The notes under the pieces were generated by a model that saw only the letters and a program-made list of their open reading frames with translations, was not told the DNA's origin and did no database searches. Shown in pieces: positions 42,344 through 48,489 of a DNA stretch of 48,489 bases; the stretch's first letter is position 1; each line of letters opens with the position of its first letter. The position numbers and the translations under genes are program-made. Where the stretch lies: the NCBI GenBank assembly GCA_034505235.1, contig JAPDQY010000020.1, forward strand, positions 1-48,489. Direction: 5' to 3'. This DNA comes from Coneutiohabitans thermophilus. GTDB lineage: Bacteria > Zhuqueibacterota > Zhuqueibacteria > Zhuqueibacterales > Zhuqueibacteraceae.

Positions 42344-42661
42344 TACCAATCACTGTCCGGTTGGGCCGTGAGCCCAAAGCCTTTCCTGTCCCCCTGCCAG
42401 GGCTCTTCCCCAGCACGGGCACGGCAGCCAGGCGGCAGATCATTCCGGCGGCATGACCGCAAAGCAGTAAGTGCGATTGGGTTCACGATCCAAAACTCTG
42501 CTTGCGTCTCGCGGCTGGCTTTGACATATTAACACCCGCCGTGACCGGCATCAGCAGAATCTCAGGAATGACCCCGCCGGCCAGTCTGTCCGGTGAAGCA
42601 TTTTCCAGGAGGAGCGTCAACTCACTCTCATCCTTCACTCCCTGAAACGGAGGCATGGAAA
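42344..42661 (+). other. Intergenic region after the helicase gene
   Basis: About 320 bases. A perfect hairpin TTGGGC-CGTGA-GCCCAA (42361-42377) lies 18 bases after the helicase stop, without a clear U-tract. A weak promoter candidate is at 42502-42530. Otherwise nothing was recognised. Confidence 0.45.
42502..42530 (+). promoter_or_regulatory. Weak promoter candidate for the small membrane protein gene
   Basis: TTGCGT (42502-42507), 17-base spacer, CATATT (42525-42530), about 130 bases before the start codon. Only partial agreement with consensus. Confidence 0.3.
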
Positions 42662-42832
42662 ATGAAATTCAACGCCCCCACGCAAGTCGTCTGGCTGCTC
42701 GCTGTGATTCTCGGTGTGCTCGGCATCCTGGGAAATTTCACCACCATCGCATTCGTCACAAAGAATGCCTTCTGGCTGGTGACCGCTGGCTTTGCCCTGC
42801 TGGCGGTCGGCACGATGTACAAGCGGGTCTAG
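42662..42832 (+). CDS. Small conserved two-helix membrane protein
   Basis: A 56-residue protein starting MKFNAPTQVVWLLAVILGVL. It has two predicted membrane helices (about residues 8-25, VVWLLAVILGVLGILGNF, and 32-52, FWLVTAGFALLAVGTMY) and a basic end (KRV). Short proteins of exactly this pattern occur in many bacteria as conserved hypotheticals; I know of no assigned function. A GGAGG ribosome-binding site sits about 10 bases before ATG 42662. It is a single gene between helicase and amidase. Confidence 0.75.
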   Translation: MKFNAPTQVVWLLAVILGVLGILGNFTTIAFVTKNAFWLVTAGFALLAVGTMYKRV

Positions 42833-43004
42833 GTCGCTGGGGCTCGCTGCGGTTGAGGCTTGCGGGGAGCAATCCCTTCCCCGTAATCTCATGCGCCTTC
42901 GGATTTCCCTGCAGGCCTCATCCTGTCTCTGCGTTTCTCACCTGTTTCTTACCGCTGTGACGCTCATTTCTTCATACTCCCCTCGCCAGCATCAGGAGTT
43001 CAGC

Positions 43005-44663
43005 ATGCGATTCAAGATGATTTTAGTCGCTGTTGGTGTTGGCGGTTTGGCGGCGTTGGGCGCGTTGCTGCCCTCCCCAAATGCCGAGCCGCTCACCCCG
43101 GCCCTCATCGCCGCCGCTGAAAAACTCTTCGGCCTGCAATTCAACGAAGCCAAGCGCGATTCCATGCGCGGCGATCTCGAGGAGCATCGCGCAAACTATG
43201 AAAAGATCCGGCGGGTACCGTTGCCCAACAGCGTGCCGCCGGCGCTCGCTTTCAATCCTGTGCCGGTGGGAATGACGTTCGAGACGCAACACCGGCCGCC
43301 GGTGTGGAGCGCGCCCGCCAAAATCGCCGTGCCTGTCAATCTCGAAGACCTGGCATATGCCCCGGTCGGTGAGCTGGCCGAACTGTTGCGCACGCGCAAA
43401 GTCACCTCGATGCAGCTTACGCAGATGTATCTCAGCCGTTTGAAAAAATACGGACCCAAACTCGAATGCATGATCACCCTCACCGAAGAGCTGGCGCTCG
43501 AGCAGGCGCAACGCGCGGATGCGGAAATCGCCGCGGGCAAATATCGCGGCCCGCTGCACGGCATTCCCTACGGCGTCAAGGATTTGCTCGCCACCAGGGG
43601 TTACAAAACCACCTGGGGTGCGGTACCCTTCAAAGACCAGGTGATCGACGAAGATGCGACCGTCATCAAAAAGCTCGAAGCAGCGGGTGCGGTGCTGGTG
43701 GCGAAGCTGACTCTCGGTGAGCTGGCTTGGGGCGACGTGTGGTTCGGCGGCAAAACACGCAATCCCTGGAATCTCGAGCAGGGCTCGAGCGGCTCTTCGG
43801 CCGGCTCGGCGGCCGCCACGGCCGCGGGACTGGTGGCCTTCGCCCTCGGTTCCGAAACCTGGGGCTCGATCGTTTCGCCCTCGACACGCTGCGGGGTGAC
43901 GGGTTTGCGCCCGACTTATGGCCGCGTGAGTCGCGCCGGTGCCATGGCATTGAGCTGGTCGATGGACAAACTCGGGCCGATCTGCCGCACTGTGGAAGAC
44001 TGCGCGCTGGTGTTCAATGCCATTTATGGCCCCGATGGCCGCGACGCCACCGTCGTTGATCTGCCGTTCAACTACAACCCCAAAATCGATTTGGGCAAAC
44101 TGCGCATCGGCTATCTCAAAAGCGCCTTTGAGAAAGACTCGACCAATCGCGCCACCAACGAGGCCACGCTGGCGAAGCTGCGCGAACTGGGCGCGAAGCT
44201 GATTCCCCTGGAATTGCCGGATTTTCCCGTCGACGCGCTCACGATTATTTTGAGCGCGGAGGCCGCGGCGGCCTTTGACGAGTTGACGCGTTCGGGCAGG
44301 GATGATCTGCTGGTGCGCCAGATTCGCAACGCCTGGCCCAATGTCTTGCGCAGCGCGCGCTTCATTCCCGCGGTGGAATACATTCAGGCGAACCGCGTGC
44401 GCCATCTCGTCATTCAAGCCATGGCGGAGATGATGAAGAGTATCGATGTTTACGTCGCGCCCTCGTTCGACGGGAATCTTTTGCTCACCAATCTCACCGG
44501 CCATCCCAGCGTGACGTTGCCCAACGGTTTCAACGACAAAGGCAGTCCCACCAGCATCACGTTCATGGGCAATTTGTACGGCGAAGCGCTCACGTTGGCT
44601 GTTGCCAAGGCTTATCAAGACGCAACGGATTTTCATAAGAAGCATCCGCCGCTGTTTCCGTAA
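43005..44663 (+). CDS. Exported amidase-signature-family hydrolase
   Basis: A 552-residue member of the GatA/fatty-acid-amide-hydrolase family. An N-terminal signal peptide or anchor (MILVAVGVGGLAALGALLPS) suggests export. The Ser-cisSer-Lys triad is visible: lysine in IPYGVKDLLATRG, then the serine-rich loop QGSSGSSAGSAAATAAGL and the serine of ETWGSIVSPSTRCG, followed by GLRPTYGRVSRAG and DKLGPICRTVEDCA. It hydrolyses amides, but the substrate is unknown. It is not GatA, which lacks a signal peptide and is shorter. AGGAG precedes ATG 43005. Tandem hairpins begin directly at the stop codon. Confidence 0.9.
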   Translation: MRFKMILVAVGVGGLAALGALLPSPNAEPLTPALIAAAEKLFGLQFNEAKRDSMRGDLEEHRANYEKIRRVPLPNSVPPALAFNPVPVGMTFETQHRPPVWSAPAKIAVPVNLEDLAYAPVGELAELLRTRKVTSMQLTQMYLSRLKKYGPKLECMITLTEELALEQAQRADAEIAAGKYRGPLHGIPYGVKDLLATRGYKTTWGAVPFKDQVIDEDATVIKKLEAAGAVLVAKLTLGELAWGDVWFGGKTRNPWNLEQGSSGSSAGSAAATAAGLVAFALGSETWGSIVSPSTRCGVTGLRPTYGRVSRAGAMALSWSMDKLGPICRTVEDCALVFNAIYGPDGRDATVVDLPFNYNPKIDLGKLRIGYLKSAFEKDSTNRATNEATLAKLRELGAKLIPLELPDFPVDALTIILSAEAAAAFDELTRSGRDDLLVRQIRNAWPNVLRSARFIPAVEYIQANRVRHLVIQAMAEMMKSIDVYVAPSFDGNLLLTNLTGHPSVTLPNGFNDKGSPTSITFMGNLYGEALTLAVAKAYQDATDFHKKHPPLFP

Positions 44664-45098
44664 CGCAGACAACTTGTCTGCAAACCAATGCAGGCAGGAT
44701 GCCTGCACTATACAATGCGGCAGCAAGAAGTTTTTCTGCCACGAAAATGCAATCCCGCGAAAAATTTTTTCGATTTTGCCTCACGGCCACCGCCTGGTGC
44801 ACGGTTACGTTAATTTTTGCAGCCCCGATCGCTTGTGCGTCGCTGCTGAAGTAGCAAAATTCATTTTTGAACAGCCGCCCACGAGGAACGGGGACAACAG
44901 ATGCAAGGCCAGAGTCTCGGCAAAGAATAACCGTTCCGGCAGGGTTTGACCGTGGCGTTATCCCGCGATCCTGCAGAATGACCCTCCCCTGAAAGAGTGG
45001 GGATCGTTGCTGCGTGAATGGCTTTGCCTTCCCGCGCGGGATGAGCTATATTCGCACAAAACACCAGGAAACAGTCCGGCAAACTTCCGGTGCTCGCA
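44664..45098 (+). other. Intergenic region before the NACHT locus
   Basis: About 435 bases. Starts with two tandem hairpins (44665-44707), then AT-rich sequence (44740-44830) without a recognised gene. No convincing terminator or promoter of standard spacing was seen. Confidence 0.4.
44665..44707. repeat. Two tandem perfect hairpins of a related family
   Basis: GCAGAC-AACTT-GTCTGC (44665-44681) and TGCAGGC-AGGAT-GCCTGCA (44689-44707) have equal 5-base loops and related arms, and start two bases after the amidase stop. They resemble short dispersed palindromic (REP-like) units. A related CGCCTGCAGGCG palindrome occurs after the avd fragment (about 48262-48273). Confidence 0.6.
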
Positions 45099-45347
45099 AT
45101 GAAACCCTTTGCGTTGTCGCTAATCTTGCCCGGTTTTGTTGCAACGACGCTCTTCGGCGAGTCATCACAGAGTCGGGATTCCTTCATATTGCCTGCCGGT
45201 GTTGCGCGAGACGCCACTCAACAGCCTGCCGCTGCAAAAGCAGCGGCACCGGATACCGTTTCCACTTCGAACGGCCTGCTCGATTGGATCGAAAAACACC
45301 CGGTACTGGTCACCTTCATCCTGCTGCCGATTCTTGCGCTCATGTAG
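45099..45347 (+). CDS. Membrane-anchor fragment in frame with the NACHT protein (stop-separated)
   Basis: An 82-residue product: an N-terminal signal-like helix (MKPFALSLILPGFVATTLFG), a low-complexity Ala/Thr/Pro linker, and a C-terminal membrane helix (HPVLVTFILLPILALM) that ends at TAG 45345-45347. The following NACHT gene is in the same frame; the 11 codons between them (RLLSGQGQIPR) continue smoothly into its basic start. A receptor with this segment as its membrane anchor would make sense, so this is probably the 5' part of one gene split by a stop. It could instead be a separate small protein. GTG 45090 is an alternative start. Confidence 0.55.
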   Translation: MKPFALSLILPGFVATTLFGESSQSRDSFILPAGVARDATQQPAAAKAAAPDTVSTSNGLLDWIEKHPVLVTFILLPILALM

Positions 45348-45380
45348 CGGCTGCTCAGCGGGCAAGGCCAAATTCCCCGC

Positions 45381-48047
45381 GTGAAACAATGGCTGGCGCG
45401 GCGCCTGGCACGCCGCCGCCACTTGCACCGCCTGCGCGAAGAGCATGAGCGCATCAATCTGCTGGGTTTTCAGGCCAACGCCAATATCCCGGTGCGCACG
45501 CTCGATGTCTTCGTCGCACTGCAGCTTGCGGAATATCATCACCGGCTTGGGGAAGAGTGGCAGGCCCCAATGGGGGCACACACGCAGACCGGCGCCAACA
45601 AACAAAAGCGCCGTTCCCACAGGACGCCTCAGCCACCCGAAGCTGCTGCGCAAAGCAAGCGGTTTTCCCCCGGTGAATTGTTGCAATACGCTTTTTTCAG
45701 CGAAAACCCCGGGCGTCTGCTGCTGATTCTCGGCGACCCCGGCTCCGGCAAGACCACGCTGATGAAGTATTACGCCATGTCCTGCCTCGACCGTGCCGGC
45801 CGGCGGACGCTGGGCCTGCCCCGGCGCCTCCTGCCGGTCTTTGTGCCCCTGCGCCTGCTCAAGGACATCGACGAGAAGCAGCCCTTCTGCAGCGTTTTGA
45901 GCGAGAAGGTCTGCAGCCCGAACAAGCCCGTTCCGCCGGAATCCTTCGAGCGCTGGCTCGACCGGCCAGGCTGTCTGGTATTGCTCGACGGCCTGGACGA
46001 GATCAGCGAAGTCAAGCAGCGTATCCGCGTCTGCCGTTGGATTGAGCAGGCCTGCACTGATTATCGCGCCTCCTTTTTCATCATCACCTCGCGTTACACC
46101 GGCTATCGCGTCAGTGATGGGGTGGAGTTGCGCCGCGATCACGTGCGCGCCGATGTGCTCGCGCTCAATGGCGAACAGCAGCAGGTGTTTTTGCAAAAGT
46201 GGTTTCGAGCCGTTTACAGCAGCGCCGCAGGCAATGGCGCCGACAGGGCCGGGCAGGCGCAGAAAGTGGCGGCGGCAGTGCGCGACTATCTCGGCCGCAA
46301 AGAAAACGCAAGCTTGCGCCAGCTCGCCGGCACGCCGGTGCTCCTGCAAATCATGGCGGTCTTGTGGCAGGAATATGGTTCGCTCGAAGAGGGCCGCGCC
46401 AATCTCTATGAAAAATGCACCGACTATCTGCTCGACCGGCGCGACCGCCTACGCGATTTGCCGCCGCCCCTGCCCGCCGATCGGGCCAAGATCGTGCTGC
46501 GCCCGCTCGCGTTGTTCATGCAGGAAATGTTGCGCAGCCCGGCAATCCCGGCGGCCGAGATGGCGGAACGCATGACACGACCGCTGCAAGAGGTGAAGCC
46601 CGGCTTGACGCCGGAGGACTTCGTCACACATCTGTGCGATCGCGCCGGCTTGCTCAAGGCTTATGGTGACGGGCCATATGTCTTCAGCCATGGTTCCTTT
46701 CGGGAATTTCTCGCCGCGACGGAGCTGGCCGAGCAGATCACCCGCAACCCCGGCCGCTGCCGGGTGCTGGTGGATAACTTCAACGCCCCGGACGGCTGGT
46801 GGCGTGAAACCATTCTGTTCAGCCTGAGCCTGTCCAAGCCCGTCATCTTCAATGATTTTTTTCAGCTCTTTCTGCCCCATCCCAAAAATGGCGAGGGCTT
46901 CCCCGAGCTGCTCGAGTTGATCATCAAAGAGGCGCGGCAAAAATCCGTTGATCCCTTTGAACGCTTCCTGTGCGATCCCCGGCAGGATTGGCAAAAACGC
47001 TACAATGCCCTGATGTGCCTGCGGCTGATCGCCTCGGACCCGGCCAGGAAACTGGTCAAGCAAGTTTGGAAACAACTGCAGACCCAGGCCGTGCCGGCAC
47101 AGCCAAAGCAAGCCGAGGGCTTGTTGCGGCTGCGGCAGAAAGCCGAAGAGATTCTCATTGAATGGAAGCTGGTTCGCCCGGCGGCGCTTGCTGCCAGGGA
47201 CGCGCCGGTTGCCGTGGGAGCCAAGAGCTTCCGCAATCCCTTCGAGTTGCAGGCGGAATACATTCTCATTCCCGGCGGCAAATACAAATATTTTGTGACC
47301 AAAAAAGAAGTTGAAGTGCCGCCGCTCTACTTCGCCAAATATCCCGTGACCAACAGGCTCTATCGCCGCTTTATCGCCTATCTTGATGATGAGAAAAGCA
47401 TGGCGGAAGTTCTCGCCGTTTTGCCGCTCAAGCAGTTTGGCAATCGCCTGTGGGCGCAAGCCGCAGAAATCAAAGGTCTCCGGGAATATCTTGGCAGTGA
47501 TGCCTCGCGATGGGCAGCCAACTTGCAATCCAGCCTCGATGATGACAAGCGTTTTAATGGGGATGATCAACCGGTGGTGGGCGTCACGTGGTTTGCCGCC
47601 TGGGCTTACTGTTATTGGTTGAGCGAGTTGCAGGGGGCAGGGAGCAAGGGGCAAGATGAAAAAATGATCTATCGTTTGCCCACTGAGCAAGAATGGGAGT
47701 GGCCCGCGGGCGGCGGCAAAAGAGAGTATCCCTGGGGCAATGAAGAGCCGAATGACACCCGCGCAAATTATGACGAAAAAGTTGGCAAAACCACGCCGGT
47801 GGGATCCTACCCGGCCGGAGCAACGCCAGAGGGATTGATGGATATGGCCGGCAATGTTTGGGAATGGATGGAGAATTGGTATGACAAAGATGAAGATTGG
47901 CGGGCGCTTCGTGGCGGCTCGTGGCGCGATTCCACAGTGAATCTGCGTTGCGCGGCTCGCAACGGCGTCAATCCCGACGGCAATTGGGACAGCGTCGGGT
48001 TCCGCGTTGTCGCCGTCCAGTCTTCTTTTGATACTCTGAAACTCTGA
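45381..48047 (+). CDS. NACHT NTPase with C-terminal FGE/C-type-lectin-like domain (putative DGR variable protein)
   Basis: An 888-residue protein from GTG 45381. A basic N-terminus (MKQWLARRLARRRHLHRL) leads to a NACHT-type NTPase: Walker A LILGDPGSGKTTL (118-126), Walker B CLVLLDGLDEI (199-208), ITSRYTGYR sensor region, and the later SHGSFREFLAATELAEQI motif common after NACHT. After a helical region (about 480-620) comes an FGE-sulfatase domain (about 630-880): ILIPGGKY, YPVTNRLYRRF, GDDQPVVGVTWFAAWAYCYW, RLPTEQEWEW, GLMDMAGNVWEWMENWY, LRGGSWRDS and GFRVV. Such C-terminal domains bind ligands in DGR variable proteins. An Avd-like frame follows. It is probably a sensor whose NACHT module signals or kills when the variable domain binds its target. 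Confidence 0.85.
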   Translation: MKQWLARRLARRRHLHRLREEHERINLLGFQANANIPVRTLDVFVALQLAEYHHRLGEEWQAPMGAHTQTGANKQKRRSHRTPQPPEAAAQSKRFSPGELLQYAFFSENPGRLLLILGDPGSGKTTLMKYYAMSCLDRAGRRTLGLPRRLLPVFVPLRLLKDIDEKQPFCSVLSEKVCSPNKPVPPESFERWLDRPGCLVLLDGLDEISEVKQRIRVCRWIEQACTDYRASFFIITSRYTGYRVSDGVELRRDHVRADVLALNGEQQQVFLQKWFRAVYSSAAGNGADRAGQAQKVAAAVRDYLGRKENASLRQLAGTPVLLQIMAVLWQEYGSLEEGRANLYEKCTDYLLDRRDRLRDLPPPLPADRAKIVLRPLALFMQEMLRSPAIPAAEMAERMTRPLQEVKPGLTPEDFVTHLCDRAGLLKAYGDGPYVFSHGSFREFLAATELAEQITRNPGRCRVLVDNFNAPDGWWRETILFSLSLSKPVIFNDFFQLFLPHPKNGEGFPELLELIIKEARQKSVDPFERFLCDPRQDWQKRYNALMCLRLIASDPARKLVKQVWKQLQTQAVPAQPKQAEGLLRLRQKAEEILIEWKLVRPAALAARDAPVAVGAKSFRNPFELQAEYILIPGGKYKYFVTKKEVEVPPLYFAKYPVTNRLYRRFIAYLDDEKSMAEVLAVLPLKQFGNRLWAQAAEIKGLREYLGSDASRWAANLQSSLDDDKRFNGDDQPVVGVTWFAAWAYCYWLSELQGAGSKGQDEKMIYRLPTEQEWEWPAGGGKREYPWGNEEPNDTRANYDEKVGKTTPVGSYPAGATPEGLMDMAGNVWEWMENWYDKDEDWRALRGGSWRDSTVNLRCAARNGVNPDGNWDSVGFRVVAVQSSFDTLKL
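47907..48020 (+). repeat. Putative DGR variable region (VR)
   Basis: The last part of the FGE domain shows constant blocks (LRGGSW, LRCAAR, VGFRVV) separating likely variable codons: residues 850-854 (D S T V N), 861-864 (N G V N) and 866-871 (D G N W D S). Several are Asn, Asp, Ser or Gly, as expected when adenines of AAC/AAT template codons are changed. The GC-rich constant end TCGGGTTCCGCGTTGTC (around 47996-48012) would be the initiation-of-homology side. The matching template repeat is not in the window, so the limits are approximate. Confidence 0.55.
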
Positions 48048-48064
48048 CCATCTGTTACTCTGAA

Positions 48065-48084
48065 AGGTTGGTATCGCCTAACCT
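48065..48084 (+). other. Hairpin between variable protein and avd fragment
   Basis: AGGTTGG-TATCG-CC(T)AACCT forms a 7-bp stem with one bulge, 18 bases after the stop codon and followed by TTTTTTT at 48091-48097. It could be the DNA hairpin that assists retrohoming downstream of a VR, or a terminator. It is preceded by three copies of ACTCTGA (48033, 48041, 48057). Confidence 0.45.
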
Positions 48085-48116
48085 CGAAAATTTTTTTGGA
48101 AATTACAGGAGGTCTC

Positions 48117-48287
48117 GTGCCCACCAAAACACAAGAGTTTTTAACCATTAAGCGCGGCTATGATTTTTCGAAGTGGCTGCTGCAGCACACCGGCAAATTT
48201 CCCAAAAGTTACCGCTTCAGCGTGGCGGCAAAACTGGAGAATGCCAGCGTTGCGTTCGTAGTAGCGCCTGCAGGCGTCAAATCGTAG
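48117..48287 (+). pseudogene. avd: Truncated Avd-like (DGR accessory variability determinant) gene
   Basis: A 56-codon frame beginning with GTG 48117 after a perfect AGGAGG (48107-48112). The first 42 residues, including GYDFSKWLLQHTGKFPKSYR and FSVAAKLENA, follow the first two helices of Avd, the four-helix-bundle partner of DGR reverse transcriptases. The frame then turns into ASVAFVVAPAGVKS and stops; the other frames downstream do not resume the Avd sequence. Full Avd is about 110-130 residues, so it has been cut by foreign or rearranged DNA. A less likely reading is a short 23S-intervening-sequence-type four-helix protein. Confidence 0.65.
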
Positions 48288-48341
48288 CCAAACTAGTACT
48301 GCAACGTTAAGTTCTAAAATCCGATCCGCAATCCAGAACTG

Positions 48342-48389
48342 TCATTCCGGAGGAATTTGCCATGCCCGTCTGGACACCCATCGGAATGA
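48342..48389. repeat. Palindromic repeat unit downstream of the avd fragment
   Basis: TCATTCCG (48342-48349) and CGGAATGA (48382-48389) are perfect inverted arms 32 bases apart; TGTCATTCCGGAGGAAT-type sequences of this kind are known dispersed intergenic repeats in some bacterial groups. Together with the CGCCTGCAGGCG palindrome just upstream it suggests that small repeats moved into the avd gene. The remainder to 48489 contains no recognisable gene, template repeat or reverse transcriptase. Confidence 0.45.
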
Positions 48390-48489
48390 AAATGGGATCA
48401 TCCGAATTGTGCGTACATTTTGCGACAACAAGATGAAAAGAATCGCAAAATCAGTTCCGTGCCTTCTCTGCTGAGAGCCACATGCCCCA

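Noticed and set aside
45345..45347. TAG as a sense codon throughout the genome
   Set aside because: Several intact genes in the window (for example the efflux adaptor, the TolC-like gene and the first methyltransferase) end at TAG exactly where their families end.
48390..48489. A-rich stretch considered as DGR template repeat
   Set aside because: No alignable match to the constant blocks of the predicted variable region (LRCAAR, VGFRVV codons) could be found on either strand.

Overview
The window looks like chromosomal DNA of an uncultured Gram-negative (diderm) bacterium of fairly high G+C. A Wza-type exporter, a TolC/RND efflux system, a Tat-exported lipoprotein-like amidohydrolase and a Wzx/Wzy glycan locus all imply an outer membrane. 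The mix of a divergent GroES-family protein, a NACHT/FGE variable protein and an Avd-like gene is reminiscent of FCB-related candidate phyla such as KSB1. That placement is a guess from gene content, not a phylogeny. No rRNA, tRNA or CRISPR array was recognised.

Layout. (1) 1-2209, minus strand: the classic rpmH-rnpA-yidD-yidC block (yidC runs off the left edge), with its promoter at 2181-2209. (2) 2508-3806: serS. (3) 3931-14828, plus strand: a surface-polysaccharide cluster (Wza-like exporter, Wzz-like chain-length protein, two methyltransferases, Wzy-like polymerase, Wzx-like flippase, three glycosyltransferases). After a scar with an Uma2 gene remnant come three minus-strand genes: a GT2-polyprenyl-phosphate sugar transferase fusion, a UDP-HexNAc-type dehydrogenase and rmlB. 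The parts fit a Wzx/Wzy-dependent pathway: nucleotide-sugar synthesis, initiation on undecaprenyl phosphate, elongation, flipping, polymerisation, length control and export. (4) 20966-24583: a Tat-signal D-aminoacylase-type amidohydrolase, divergent from a zinc-ribbon/FHA/GAF/SpoIIE phosphatase. (5) 25028-31771: PadR regulator with a clear operator, then TolC, membrane-fusion and RND pump genes, followed by an SDR gene. (6) 32949-39449: cold-shock protein, MBL-fold exonuclease-like protein, GroES-family protein, a nucleoside-salvage run (cdd, udk, tdk, purine nucleoside phosphorylase), ssb and fbp. (7) 39803-44663: a JAB-DinG helicase fusion, a small membrane protein and an exported amidase. 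(8) 45099-48489: what looks like the 5' part of a diversity-generating retroelement (DGR).

The last region is the most interesting. A NACHT NTPase ends in an FGE-sulfatase/C-type-lectin-like domain whose last ~45 residues have the layout of a DGR variable region. It is followed by a strong ribosome-binding site and an Avd-like reading frame that stops after about 42 recognisable residues, next to palindromic repeat sequence. A short membrane-anchor reading frame lies upstream in the same frame, separated from the NACHT protein by a single TAG and 33 bases, so the ancestral protein was probably one membrane-tethered NACHT receptor. The reverse transcriptase and template repeat are not in the window, so DGR assignment and activity remain inferred.

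Several minus-strand genes (rpmH, rmlB, fbp, ssb, the aminoacylase) share sigma-70-type promoters with exact 17-base spacers. Start codons were chosen from family alignments known to me and visible ribosome-binding sites; no search was run.
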